Part shown: piece after piece, positions 10,101 through 59,636 of the stretch | Layout: each line of letters opens with the position of its first letter | How positions within the stretch are numbered: position 1 is the stretch's first letter | Assembly (NCBI GenBank): GCA_036245525.1 | Contig: BTPG01000004.1 | Span: 166,171,945-166,235,944 of the forward strand | DNA from: Semisulcospira habei | Lineage: Eukaryota > Mollusca > Gastropoda > Semisulcospiridae | Length of the DNA stretch: 64,000 nt | Direction of reading: 5' to 3' | Translations under genes and position numbers: made by a program | Notes under the pieces: model-generated | The model's input: the letters and a program-made list of their open reading frames with translations, nothing else | Databases searched by the model: none | What the model was told of the DNA's origin: nothing

Positions 10101-12341
10101 TTTGTATCTGTAGATGTTAACTCTTACTAAATGTTAACTCTTTGTACCTGTAGACGTTAACTCTTTGTAACTGTAGATGTTAACTCGTGCTAAATGTTAA
10201 CTCTTTTGGTCCTGTAGATGTTAACTCTTTGTACCTGTAGACGTTAACTCTTTGTAACTGCAGATGTTAACTCGTGCTAAATGTTAACTCTTTTGGTCCT
10301 GTAGATGTTAACTCTTTGTACCTGTAGATATTAACTCTTACTAAATGTTAACTCTTTGTACCTGTAGATGTTAACTCTTTGTACCTGTAGACGTTAACTC
10401 TTTGTAACTGAAGATGTTAGCTCGTGCTAAATGTTAACTCTTTTGGTCCTGTAGATGTTAACTCTTTGTACCTGTAGATGTTAACTCGTACTAAATGTGA
10501 ACTCTTTGTACCTGTAGATGTTAACTCTTTGTAACTGTAGATGTTAACTCGTGCTAAATGTTAACTCTTTTGGTCCTGTAGATGTTAACTCTTTGTACCT
10601 GTAGATGTTAACTCGTACTAAATGTTAACTCTTTGTACCTGTAGATGTTAACTCTTTGTAACTGTAGATGTTAACTCGTGCTAAATGTTAACTCTTTTGG
10701 TCTTGTAGATGTTAACTCTTTGTACCTGTAGATGTTAGCTCTTTGTAACTGTAGATGTTAACTCTAGAGAGCCACTTGTCCGAATGCAGCAGCTGACGGA
10801 TGTGTTACTGACTCTCATGATATAGATATATATAGATCAGTTTTGTGGTTGAATGCTTGAGTATTAACTCATTCTGCCCCAGACACACCACAGCAAGATA
10901 AGGATCGACCATGATAGTTCAAGGGTGATGCCAGAATAGATTGGCGCCCATCGACCATGATAGTTCAAGGGTGATGCCAGAATAGCTTGGCGCCTATGGG
11001 CGCCAAGCTATTCTGGCAACACCCTTGAACTATCATGGTCGATCTGTGTCCTGCACTGCACTGCAGTCTTCAGAGGACGACGGCAACATCTGGGGGAGTT
11101 CGGTCTTGGGGTACAGTGGGTTAACCTAACCCCTTCCCTCCCACTGTGCGCAGTATTCTATTTCTGAAATCTGTCTTCACGTAACGAACAAAAGCCATAA
11201 GCGTCCGAGGAACGTCAATAAAATTGATCTCAACGAGAGACATAGATTCTCATGAGCCCCCGCAATCGCGGGGGCTCATGAGAATCTATGTCACTTGCAG
11301 CTGGATCTCGTTCACATATTCTCTGCAGTGAAGGGGTTGAAAGTGTCCGTGTGTGCTCGATGTCGTGTAGTACGCCCGCTCCCAGTAAGTGTCGTGTACT
11401 ACGCCAGCGCCAGTCAGTGTCTTGTTGTACGCCAGCGCCCAGTCAGTGTCGTGTAGTACGCCAGCGCCCAGTTAGTGTCGTGTAGTACGCCAGCGCCCAG
11501 TCAGTGTCGTGTAGTACGCCAGCCCCCAATCAGTGTCGTATAGTACGCCAGCGCCCAGTCATTGTCGTGTTGTATGCCAGCACCCAGTCAGTGTCGTGTA
11601 GTACGCCAGCCCCCAATCAGTGTCGTGTAGTACGCCAGCGCCCAGTCAGTGTCGTGTAGTACGCCAGCCCCCAATCAGTGTCGTGTAGTACGCCAGCGCC
11701 CAGTCATTGTCGTGTTGTATGCCAGCACCCAGTCAGTGTCGTGTAGTACGCCAGCGCCCAGTCATTGTCGTGTGGTACGCCAGTGCCCAGTCAGTGTCGT
11801 GTAGTACGCCAGCGCCCAGTCATTGTCGTGTGGTACGCCAGCACCCAGTCAGTGTCGTGTAGTACGCCAGCGCCAGTCAGTGTCTTGTAGTACGCCAGGG
11901 CCTAATCAGTGTCGTGTGGTACGCCAGCGCTCAGTCAGTGTCGTGTAGTACGCCAGCGCCCATTCAGTGTCGTGTAGTACGCCAGCGCCCAGTCAGTGAG
12001 TCTGGAAGACGGTAGGGACGAAATTTATGTGTACTGAGCATTTCGTAGTGTACAACGAGGTGGGAGCTAGGGGGCAAGGCAGGTGTCGATCATGCTTCCA
12101 GTCGCATCCAACCATCCTCCGTTGTTCTGTTGGCAGGATACGAAGGTCTACCTGGCATCACTTGCTGCTCTTCCAACACGGCATGCTCGGTCGAGTGCTG
12201 GAAAGCGTGACGACCTTTGATCCCATCTCCCCGCTGCTGACGTCACAGCACGTGCGGGCGCTGGACAGACGACTGGGAAAGATAGTACGGGAGGTGGACA
12301 CCTGTTTAGCACAGAAAGGCCAGCACAACGTTTTCCTATAG
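2491..12341 (+). CDS. FAM20B-like: FAM20-family kinase, FAM20B-like (3' part, seven exons)
   Basis: Golgi-lumen kinase family; FAM20B phosphorylates the 2-O of xylose in the glycosaminoglycan-protein linker. Exons 2491-2623, 2953-3042, 5268-5377, 5854-6025, 6586-6783, 7527-7586 and 12137-12341 all use AG/GT borders and join in one frame: 321 residues to a TAG stop. Motifs in order: [12 protein letters not shown] (N-lobe), [25 protein letters not shown], a four-Cys segment (LCFHSKC), WLPP with SPWARTY, catalytic GNADRHDYE, metal-binding MDNGKSFGN (the S codon is spliced), APLYQCC, and a C-terminal tail close to that of FAM20B. NADRH and the short C-terminus favour FAM20B over FAM20C. Compared with about 409 residues in vertebrate FAM20B, roughly the first 88, with the signal anchor, are missing and presumably lie upstream. 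Catalytic residues look intact, so I read it as functional. Its last coding bases seed a minisatellite. Confidence 0.9.
2741..2896. repeat. Microsatellites (AAAT)n, (GAAC)n, (AC)n
   Basis: Consecutive AAAT, GACG/GAAC and a 64-bp AC run in intron 1 of the FAM20B-like gene. Reading frames through them are artefacts. Confidence 0.95.
2953..3042 (+). CDS. FAM20B-like: FAM20B-like exon: DRHN motif
   Basis: Acceptor TTGTGCAG, donor CACG|GTAACA. Encodes [23 protein letters not shown], the most family-diagnostic N-lobe segment. The donor is the first unit border of the 22-bp array that follows. Confidence 0.9.
3043..3504. repeat. 22-bp minisatellite starting at the splice donor
   Basis: About 19 units of CTGGTTGTCTCCCTGGTAAC type begin at the first intronic base. 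The last piece (3476-3504) is an inverted copy (GAGACAACCAATGTGACACG), giving a foldback end. Each unit keeps a GGTAAC donor-like string. Confidence 0.85.
3642..3852. mobile_element. TTAA-type palindromic MITE
   Basis: Left end TTAACACATTCTACCCC (3642-3658), right end near GGGGCTGAAT. The core 3729-3812 is a near-perfect hairpin with 40-bp arms (one mismatch) around TATG and ends in GGCGCC. Same family as 27270-27402, where TTAA target duplication is demonstrable. Confidence 0.75.
3905..4516. repeat. 28-bp minisatellite
   Basis: About 21 units of the TCCATCGCCTGAGACACCG type; some units are 25 bp. All three frames stay open on the minus strand, which is a consequence of the repeat, not of coding. 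Confidence 0.95.
4545..4690 (+). repeat. Dispersed repeat, copy 1
   Basis: About 140 bp (containing GATATCGAAAGGAA and TGATGGGTAGGGTGGAGCGC) recur in reverse complement at 54905-55045 with scattered differences. No coding or RNA identity recognised. Confidence 0.6.
4794..4937. repeat. Two tandem hairpins with a compensatory pair change
   Basis: Hairpin 1 arms are 4794-4822 and 4829-4857; hairpin 2 arms are 4874-4901 and 4910-4937. Both start with ATGCGACATTTT. In hairpin 1 the stem has CGTAAAC/GTTTACG, in hairpin 2 CGGAAAC/GTTTCCG, so a T-A pair became a G-C pair. Confidence 0.85.
5268..5377 (+). CDS. FAM20B-like: FAM20B-like exon: VGR-VNLRTEI
   Basis: Acceptor TTTACACCGCAG, donor CAG|GTAGGA. 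Encodes [20 protein letters not shown] followed by a Ser-Thr-rich stretch ending in LLSTFLTS, collinear with the vertebrate FAM20B segment. Only one of the three forward frames fits. Confidence 0.9.
5501..5603. mobile_element. Palindromic MITE, GATAATTC subtype
   Basis: Hairpin arms carrying GGATCGACCATGATAATTC and its complement meet at GGCGCC..GGCGCC. It belongs to the same family as 3729-3812, in the subtype shared with 60500-60645 and 62340-62445. Confidence 0.7.
5604..5853. other. Intron 3 remainder
   Basis: A C-rich low-complexity run (5735-5785) precedes the acceptor TTTTCCAG. No further feature seen. Confidence 0.6.
5854..6025 (+). CDS. FAM20B-like: FAM20B-like exon: Cys-rich segment
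   Basis: Acceptor TTTTCCAG, donor GCCAA|GTGAGC. Encodes [16 protein letters not shown], then [10 protein letters not shown] and [14 protein letters not shown], matching the four-Cys and WLPD regions of FAM20B. The codon AAA is split across the donor. Confidence 0.9.
6026..6585. other. Intron 4
   Basis: Contains ATT repeats (6090-6170), GGTGG-rich DNA (6181-6220) and a 21-bp unit (CATCTGTTCACTATTTTCAA) repeated three times at 6340-6400. No gene seen. Confidence 0.6.
6586..6783 (+). CDS. FAM20B-like: FAM20B-like exon: catalytic core
   Basis: Acceptor CACGTGCAG, donor AAAAG|GTCAGC. Encodes [20 protein letters not shown] and DYE (catalytic Asp in DRH), then VMMDNGK (metal-binding Asp). The AG left at the donor plus C of the next exon encode Ser of KSFGN. 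Confidence 0.92.
6790..6902. repeat. Near-perfect 56-bp palindrome just inside intron 5
   Basis: Arms 6790-6845 and 6847-6902, two mismatches, one-base centre (GTTGCCG G CGGCAAC). It starts 6 bp after the splice donor at 6784, so the nascent intron RNA would fold into a very stable hairpin next to the 5' splice site. Confidence 0.9.
7113..7177. repeat. (GT)n microsatellite
   Basis: A 65-bp GT run in intron 5 of the FAM20B-like gene. Confidence 0.95.
7527..7586 (+). CDS. FAM20B-like: FAM20B-like exon: APLYQCC
   Basis: Acceptor GGTTTCAG, donor TG|GTGAGT. Sixty-nucleotide exon encoding [19 protein letters not shown]; its split first codon is Ser and its split last codon Trp. Confidence 0.92.
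7640..10770. repeat. 3.1-kb minisatellite with ~1.03-1.12 kb higher-order period
   Basis: Basic units of about 20-23 bp (TTAACTCTTTGTACCTGTAG plus ATG/ACG) alternate with longer variants (CGTGCTAAATG, TTTTGGTCCTG). Rare variants recur at long spacing: TGGTCGTGTA at 7861 and 8887, and AAGATGTTAGCTCG at 8261, 9287 and 10411. This shows higher-order units of 1026 and 1124 bp. Located in intron 6 of the FAM20B-like gene. Confidence 0.9.
10863..11130. mobile_element. TTAA-type palindromic MITE with duplicated left arm
   Basis: Left end TTAACTCATTCTGCCCC, right end near GGGGTACAGTGGGTTAA. The left arm (10906-10949) is repeated at 10950-10996 before the foldback to 11045. Other copies are at 3642, 27270, 60500, 62302 and 63876. 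Confidence 0.75.
11239..11292. repeat. Perfect 25-bp hairpin, CATGAGCCCCCGC family
   Basis: Arms 11239-11263 and 11268-11292 with loop AATC. Related, more decayed copies are at 17628-17690, 38911-38970 and 62466-62512. Confidence 0.85.
11370..12000. repeat. 29-bp minisatellite
   Basis: About 21 units of CAGTGTCGTGTAGTACGCCA type, with GTTGTATGCCAGCAC variants recurring at intervals. Intron 6 of the FAM20B-like gene. Confidence 0.93.
12137..12341 (+). CDS. FAM20B-like: FAM20B-like terminal exon
   Basis: Acceptor TGTTGGCAG. Encodes [12 protein letters not shown], then [31 protein letters not shown] and GQHNVFL, then TAG. The tail aligns with the FAM20B C-terminus (DPISPVL, then LDAVDQRL, then KQC). 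The last 32 bp are unit 1 of the repeat that follows. Confidence 0.9.
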
Positions 12342-12650
12342 CACAGAAAGGCCAGCACAACGTTTCCTATAGCACAGAAAGGCCAGCACAACATTTTCCT
12401 ATAGCACAGAAAGGCCAGCACAACGTTGCACAAAAAGGCCAACACAACGTTTTCCTATAGCACAGAAAGGCCAGCACAACGTTTTCCTATAGCACAGAAA
12501 GGCCAGAACAACGTTTTCCTATAGCACAAAAAGGCCAACACAACGTTTTCCTATAGCACAAAAAGGCCAGCACAACGTTTTCCTATAGCACAAAAAGTCC
12601 AGCACAACGTTTTCCTATAGCACAAAAAGGCCAGCACAACGTTTTCATTT
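12308..12650. repeat. 32-bp minisatellite seeded by the stop-codon region
   Basis: About ten units of CACAGAAAGGCCAGCACAAC plus GTTTTCCTATAG. Unit 1 is the in-frame C-terminal coding sequence with the stop; the rest form the 3' UTR or downstream DNA. One unit is truncated (12430-12440). Confidence 0.9.
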
Positions 12651-13038
12651 GACTTGTGGACACATGTGTAGCATGCACCGATCGTGTTGAATGGACATTT
12701 TGATCGTGCTCCATGTCAGTTCAAGCATGACATAACAGCTGAGGAGAAACCATGTACATTTACCAAAATCAGCCGATGCAGATGAGTGCTTTGGTAGAGA
12801 GAGGCATAGTTTTTAAAACAAATGTTCATGAGCCTCTGCAAGGGTTTGTAGGGACATTTAGAAAACACACGCCGCTTGCCTAGTAGCGGGCAGTCCAGTC
12901 AAACACACTCACTTCTGAGTCCTGTTGATACCATCTCCTTTGAACTTGGAATGTGGTCACTGAAATGGTGGGGTAATTACAAGCAGCTAGACGCAAATCC
13001 TTTCAGCTCCTGGGTGATGATGCTGGTGTTTATGCCCA

Positions 13039-13315
13039 TGAACACAAACAACACAAACAACACAGACAACACAAACAACACAGACAACACAAACAACACA
13101 AACACAAAACAGACAACACAAACAACACAACACAAATTACACAAACGACACAGACAACACAAATAACACAAAGAACACAAATGACACAGACAACACAAAC
13201 AACACAGACAACACAAACAACACAAACACAAAACAGACAACACAAATAACACAAATTACACAAAGCACACAGACCACAAATAACACAAAGAACACAACAC
13301 AAACGACACAAACAA
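13039..13315. repeat. (AACACA/GACA) low-complexity repeat
   Basis: Irregular AACAACACAGAC repeats; the Cys/Leu/Val-rich minus-strand frames are artefacts. Confidence 0.9.
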
Positions 13316-13366
13316 CTCTTATTGTCATCCTCACCATAGCCTATTGACGGGCAGGAAACACCCAAT

Positions 13367-13452
13367 GTGCAAAAGTCCATTGGGCCGATGTTGGCCACCG
13401 TTGGCTCGCGCACGGCCACCAATGTCGGCCCGGCGGCCTTTGCACACTCGGT
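13367..13452. repeat. Imperfect hairpin, CCAATGTGCAAAAG family
   Basis: ACCCAATGTGCAAAAGTCCA and GGGCCGATGTTGGCC fold onto GGCCACCAATGTCGGCCC and GGCCTTTGCACA. Related copies: 38665-38732, 62051-62100, and a half copy at 19140-19166. Confidence 0.65.
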
Positions 13453-13544
13453 ACACAAACGATGAAAAACACAACTGCACATGAACGAATGTAAATTATT
13501 ATAACTCAAGTTTTGTTGAAAAAGAATGGAGGAGACAAAGACCG

Positions 13545-13925
13545 CGTGTGATGCCGTGAGTTGGCATAGGCCAGTACGTCTAGTAGACCACGTGTGATGC
13601 CCTTAGTTGGCATCGGCCAGTACGTCTAGTAGACCGCGTGTGATGATGCCGTGAGTTGGCATAGGCCAGTACGTCTAGTAGACCACGTGTGATGATGCCG
13701 TGAGTTGGCATCGGCCAGTACGTCTAGTAGACCGCGTGTGATGCCGTGAGTTGGCATAGGCCAGTACGTCTAGTAGACCGCGTGTGATGATGTGGTGAGT
13801 TGGCATAGGCCAGTACGTCTAGTAGACCACGTGTGATGATGCCGTGAGTTGGCATCGGCCAGTACGTCTAGTAGACCGCGTGTGATGATGCCGTGAGTTG
13901 GCATAGGCCAGTACATCTAGTAGAC
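13545..13925. repeat. 46/49-bp minisatellite
   Basis: About eight units of GTGAGTTGGCATAGGCCAGT type; units alternate between 46 and 49 bp through an extra ATG. Confidence 0.93.
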
Positions 13926-13989
13926 AGCGTGCCACGATCATCTCCCCGCCCAGGCACATCCGCTTCCACACCGGCCATCTTGGTCCATG

Positions 13990-14466
13990 CACAGTAATTA
14001 GCACTAACATGCCTAGACCTCCACTGTCACCCACAGTAATTAGCACTAACACGCCTAGGCCTCCACTGTCACCCACAGTAATTAGAACTAACACGCCTAG
14101 ACCTCCACTGTCACCCACAGTAATTAGCACTAACACGCCTAGACCTCCACTGTCACCCACAGTAATTTGCACTAACACGCCTAGACCTTCCCTGTCACCC
14201 ACAGTAATTAGCACTAACACGCCTAGACCTTCCCTGTCACCCACAGTAATTAGCACTAACATGCCTAGACCTTCCCTGTCACCCACAGTAATTAGCACTA
14301 ACACGCCTAGACCTCCACTGTCACCAACAGTAATTAGCACTGCCTAGACCTCCACTGTCACCCACAGTAATTTGCACTAACACGCCTAGACCTTCCCTGT
14401 CACCCACAGTAATTAGCACTAACACGCCTAGACCTCCACTGTCACCCACAGTAATTAACACTAACT
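13990..14466. repeat. 42-bp minisatellite
   Basis: About 11 units of CACCCACAGTAATTAGCACT type (42 bp, so frames stay open on both strands). It runs up to the direct repeat bordering the inverted 376-bp element. Confidence 0.93.
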
Positions 14467-14478
14467 TCCCGGTAAAGG

Positions 14479-15165
14479 CAGAATTGTATGCATACCAAGG
14501 GGAACGACTCAGCGCTGGACAGACAAACAGTTAGATCCCCTGCCCCCACCTATCAGGCACCCAATCGCCAGCCCACAGAAAAATACGCAGGTATAAGACA
14601 AGACGATCATCTGCATCTTCAAAAAGATGCATCAGGTCTCTTATATAACCCATGTCTTTCTCCGGAACTTAGGGAGTAGGCAGGAGAAACATACATACAC
14701 AAACACGAAGGTGCACGACTATATGTGGTCGGGTAAATACCCTGATTTCCCACAGTAGATGCGCAGAACATTACACAGCAATGTAACAATACAAATTTGC
14801 CTCGAGTTATAGATACTATACTCACAAACCAGAATAGGTGAGGCTAGCGCTGGCAGAAGTGTACGCATACCAAGGGGAACGACTCAGCGCTGGACAGACA
14901 AACAGTTAGATCCCCTGCCCCCACCTATCAGGCACCCAATCGCCAGCCCACAGAGAAATACGCAGGTATAAGTCAAGACGATCATCTGCATCTTCAAAAA
15001 GATGCATCAGGTCTCTTATATAACCCATGTCTTTGAAGATGCTTCATGTTTTTGAAGATGCAGATGATCGTCTTGTCTTATACCTGCGTATTTCTCTGTG
15101 GGCTGGCGATTGGGTGCCTGTTTGTCTGTCCAGCACTGAGTCGTTCCCCTTGGTATGCATACAAT
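14479..15165 (-). mobile_element. Inverted 376-bp-family array flanked by 11-bp direct repeats
   Basis: Reverse-oriented relatives of the 321-1709 array: about 1.4 units (period about 375 bp), then a 130-bp segment in the opposite orientation (15035-15165), so the element ends in a foldback. CCCGGTAAAGG borders it on both sides (14468-14478 and 15166-15176), as expected of a target-site duplication. Both element termini carry GTATGCATAC. The internal hairpin (14612-14632) differs in sequence from that of the first array but still pairs. Confidence 0.75.
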
Positions 15166-15176
15166 CCCGGTAAAGG

Positions 15177-15795
15177 AACTTGAAGCGCAAGCGCAAGACA
15201 GATCTGGCTAGCGCGCCCCCACTAGGAAAGCCTGCACGCTCTTCGAACACAATCGGCGCGAAAAGATCACAAGTGCCAGAGCTCGCAGAAAGACAGCGTC
15301 GACTCTCCCTACAGCTACGTTCCAGTGCCCCCATTGCCCTCCCAGGTGTGGCTCCAGGATTGGCTTGGCCAGCCACACTCGTACCCACAAATAGAAGTCA
15401 TGCACAATGACGACGTCATCGGCTTTTGATGGTCTACCCATTACCCTAAAAAGTCTCTTCTATAAGTAGAAGGGACTTAAAAAGTTTGACATTAGTCCAT
15501 AGCTTTGTTTTACTCACTAGATATTTTGCATATGGGTCACTGTCCAAAGCTGTGTACCACAGAGGGTGATACTCTCAGATGAGTGTTTTTGTAAACCTTT
15601 CCTACCGACCGGTTGTGTTGCTGATACCGATCCGTAGGGCCTGAAAAGACTATGAATTGAAATAACATTCACTTCAAAATACGACGGCTTTGTTTGTGGT
15701 TTTACGCCTGAAATGTCAAAAGGTTGCCCAACATAGCGGATGGAAATGTGACATGCATTGAGACCCTTTCACTTTTCATGTACCAAATCTGATTG
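15177..15795. other. Unassigned intergenic DNA
   Basis: No gene or repeat recognised; short frames only. Confidence 0.4.
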
Positions 15796-15804
15796 AGTTT
15801 CAAT

Positions 15805-15980
15805 AACAAGTCTAAACCCGCTGTAAAGTCTAAACCCGCTGTAAAGTCTAAACCCGCTGTAAAGTCAAAACCCGCTGTAAAGTCTAAACCCGCTGTAAAA
15901 TGTAAACCCGCTGTAAAGTCTAAACCCGCTGTAAAGTCTAAACCCGCTTTAAAGTGTAAACCCGCTGTAAAGTGTAAACT
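15805..15980. repeat. 18-bp minisatellite
   Basis: Ten units of AAACCCGCTGTAAAGTCT. The unit length is a multiple of three, so frames on both strands are open by chance. Confidence 0.95.
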
Positions 15981-15987
15981 TTTTTTC

Positions 15988-16120
15988 ACTATTTGTGGTA
16001 CGTGAGTCATTGTCTAAAGCGTGCGCATGCGTGTGCGAGTTGTGAGTGCTCGCTTAGAGTTATAATTATTATAAGATGAGCGCATTATAAATACCGTAAT
16101 TATTATTTATTATAAACCCG
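15988..16120 (+). mobile_element. CR1/L2-like LINE 3'-end fragment
   Basis: Matches, in the opposite orientation, the 3' ends of the LINE copies at 26343-27706 and 55936-58950 (shared CACTATTTGTGGTACGTGAG and GCGCATTATAAATACCGTAA, then a TTA-rich tail). 5'-truncated to about 130 bp, as is usual for LINE insertions. Confidence 0.85.
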
Positions 16121-16614
16121 CTGTTTTCTGCTGTTTGTCAACTGATGTGTGTGGTTTATTTTATCCACAAATTAACTCCGACACCTTGCCTGTTTGGCCA
16201 GTGAGAAAAATGTCCGTCCAACGTCACGTGTTTCCGCCACACACGTCAACCAACAGGCACCGCTTCTTTGAATTTGGTTTCCTCCATACTTCCAAATGTT
16301 ACGTTGCACGAATTTACACTTTTGCGTCTTTATCACCTCACAAACACATGCAAATGCATGAACGCAATATTCATTTTCTTATTACATAAAATGATGATTA
16401 AAATCATTATTTACCAGAAGTTAGAAAAAAATAACATTTAGAGGTATTTGATTTTTGTGTGGTCAAAGTCACACTTGTTGTACACAGCTTTAGAGTGACC
16501 AAGAGACACGACAGCGAGCACAGCTCGCACTGGCATATGAACTTGAAGGGACTTCGTGGGTTATGGCGCTCATACAGAAGAGACTTTGTGGGTTATGGTT
16601 CATCCCATCTTGTT

Positions 16615-16618
<4 letters not shown>
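16121..16618. other. Unassigned intergenic DNA
   Basis: No gene, hairpin or transposon end recognised. Confidence 0.4.

Positions 16619-16697
<79 letters not shown>
16619..16697. repeat. (GT)n microsatellite
   Basis: A 79-bp GT run. Confidence 0.97.
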
Positions 16698-16699
<2 letters not shown>

Positions 16700-16980
16700 A
16701 TTAAGTTTTACTAACAAACTTCAAAACATACAAAGTTGGCTAACAATCTCATCCATGTGTTTCTCCAGTCTAGCTATATACAAAATGTCAACTGAATATG
16801 ACAAAACTTACGGACTGTAATTTGGCACAACCAACTTTGTACAAACGGTCTTGTAACTCTTCAGTGAGACACCCAATTTTAATATGCTTGGAGGCTCTCC
16901 TAAGCACCCCTTGAACAAAGCACTTCCCCACGTTTCAAGCTTGTACGTACACAAACATCGGAGATTCTCGTGTTTACATT

Positions 16981-16982
<2 letters not shown>

Positions 16983-17034
<52 letters not shown>
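16983..17034. repeat. (AC)n microsatellite
   Basis: A 50-bp AC run. Confidence 0.97.
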
Positions 17035-17038
<4 letters not shown>

Positions 17039-17261
17039 TTCCCGCCAAAAGTACGTTTTGCAGCGAGGTGAACTATACATGATGTCATTTTTATCTGGTT
17101 ACTTTGGTTGTCTCATTTTCAGACCTGCCCGCCCTGGTCGTCATGGGCATTCTTTTGAAATTGCTCAACCGCGACCCATCGTAAAAAGTCTCTAAATAAA
17201 TAGATGAGACTTAAACACACAAAACACTATGACACGCCATTTTGCCGTGAAGCGTTACCAA

Positions 17262-17385
17262 AGGGGAAATAGGCAGTGTTCTTTGTCCATGCAGAAATAG
17301 GCAGTGTTCCTTGTCCATGCAGAAATAGGCAGTGTTCCTTGTCCATGCAGAAATAGGCAGTGTTCCTTGTCCATGTGTCCCTTGT
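17262..17385. repeat. 28-bp minisatellite
   Basis: Four and a half units of AGGCAGTGTTCCTTGTCCAT type. Confidence 0.93.
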
Positions 17386-17627
17386 CCATGACCTACTTCC
17401 ACGTGCAAGGGACACAGGTGTACATCAGCCGCTGAATCAGTAAACCCGGCGGATGAGTAGTTTATACTCCCGTTCCGTCTTTGTGACGGAGATCGGCACC
17501 AGCTGATCCTCAAAGTAATGTGTTATGTGTGACGGAGATCGGCACCAGCTGATCCTCAAAGTAATGTGTTATTTGGGGTTAACTTCTTCAATGCCGGAAC
17601 ACAGCGAGCAACAGACCAAATGCAGAA

Positions 17628-17690
17628 GGCATAGATCCTCATAAGCCCCCGCATTTTTATCGGGGACTGATGAGGATATATACCTCTTGC
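17628..17690. repeat. Decayed hairpin, CATGAGCCCCCGC family
   Basis: CATAGATCCTCATAAGCCCC pairs imperfectly with GGGGACTGATGAGGATATAT. Same family as 11239-11292. Confidence 0.6.
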
Positions 17691-17974
17691 TGCACCCGTG
17701 TGTGATGTTTGACGTTGAATTGACAATGACTTCATACACAGTCCGCGTCACTGGCAGCGAGGGGAGTGACATGCACCGGAACTCAAACAATTGCGCTGTG
17801 CAAAGCCCAGCATGGTTTATTAATGTCAAAAAGTCCAGTCAATAAAATAAACAGCAATTACACAATCGCATAGGAAATGGTAGGGTAAGGTGGGGCCAGG
17901 TTGGGCAAAGTAGAACTTCCTTTTCCCATCAGGCATATGGTGCAAGTTGAGGTAACGTCTTCATCGCTGCAGAG

Positions 17975-18880
17975 ACCACCTGTCACACGGGTAGTGGCAA
18001 CACTCCACCTGTCACACGGGTAGTGGCAACACTCCACCTGTCACACGGGTAGTGGCAACACTCCACCTGTCACACGGGTAGTGGAAACCCTCCACCTGTC
18101 ACACGGGTAGTGGAAACACCCCACCTGTCACACGGGTAGTGGAAACACTCCACCTGTCACACGGGTAGTGGAAACACTCCACCTGTCACACGGGTAGTGG
18201 AAACACTCTACCTGTCACACGGGTAGTGGAAACACTCCACCTTTCACACGGGTAGTGGAAACACCCCACCTGTCACAGGGGTAGTGGAAACACTCCACCT
18301 GTCACACGGGTAGTGGAAACACTCCACCTGTCACACGGGTAGTGGAAACACCCCACCTGTCACACGGGTAGTGGAAACACTCCACCTCTGTTACACGGGT
18401 AGTGGAAACACCCCACCTGTCACACGGGTAGTGGAAACACCCCACCTGTCACAAGTGTAGTGGAAACACTCCACCTCTGTCACACGGGTAGTGGAAACAC
18501 TCCACCTGTCTCACGGGTAGTGGAAACACTCCACCTCTGTTACACGGGTAGTGGAAACACCCCACCTGTCACAAGTGTAGTGGAAACACTCCACCTCTGT
18601 CACACGGGTAGTGGAAACACTCCACCTGTCTCACGGGTAGTGGAAACACTCCACCTCTGTCATACGGGTAGTGGAAACACCCCACCTGTCACACGAGTAG
18701 TGGAAACACTCCATCTCTGTCACACGGGTAGTGGAAACACCCCACCTGTCGCACTGGTAGTGGAAACACCCCACCCCTGTTATATGTAGTGCACACATCC
18801 CACCTGTGTCACACGGGTAGTGCTTCATCCCACCTCTGTCACACGGGTAGCGGAAACATCCCAACTCTGTCACACGGGTA
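17975..18880. repeat. 29-bp minisatellite
   Basis: About 30 units of CTGTCACACGGGTAGTGGAA type. A block of four units with CAAGTG/CTCACGGG variants is itself duplicated (18447-18541 and 18563-18660). Confidence 0.93.
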
Positions 18881-19259
18881 GTGCAAACGCAACGATCATT
18901 CCATACCCGTGTTTCCTCTATGTGAGTGACTAGATGTCTTAGGTCAAGTCCATTTCCTTCCCACCCCCATCCCTACATTCTACTGCCCCCCACCCCACCC
19001 CACCCCCCACCCCCAACCCCCTCTTGGCCTGGGCCACCTACCGACCCCAACAGTTGCATGCTGGATTGTGGGCGCAACGGCCAATGTAGCTGACCTCTGG
19101 ATCTCTCAACTTCATACGAAAGTCTTCCTACACCACTCACCGATGGCCTTTTGCGCATTGGGCTGCTAGAGACTGAAGTACATTCCTGTTGGTCTCAGTC
19201 AGGGTGACTTGAACTCTAACCGGTTACTGCTGGTTCCAGTCGGTTGTGGAACTTTCGCG
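18881..19259. other. Upstream region of the PAN/EB gene
   Basis: Holds a C-rich run (18984-19020) and half of a CCAATGTGCAAAAG-type hairpin at 19140-19166. The promoter of the downstream gene should be here, but no clear TATA box is visible. Confidence 0.4.
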
Positions 19260-59620
<40,361 letters not shown>

Positions 59621-59636
59621 ACAGTGCCTGGCTCCC

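Noticed and set aside
13039..13315. CRISPR-like direct repeats
   Set aside because: No spacers of constant length; eukaryotic low-complexity DNA. The same holds for all other arrays in the window.
13819..14347. Gly/Leu/Val and Pro/Thr repeat frames on both strands
   Set aside because: The 42-bp period keeps frames open by chance.
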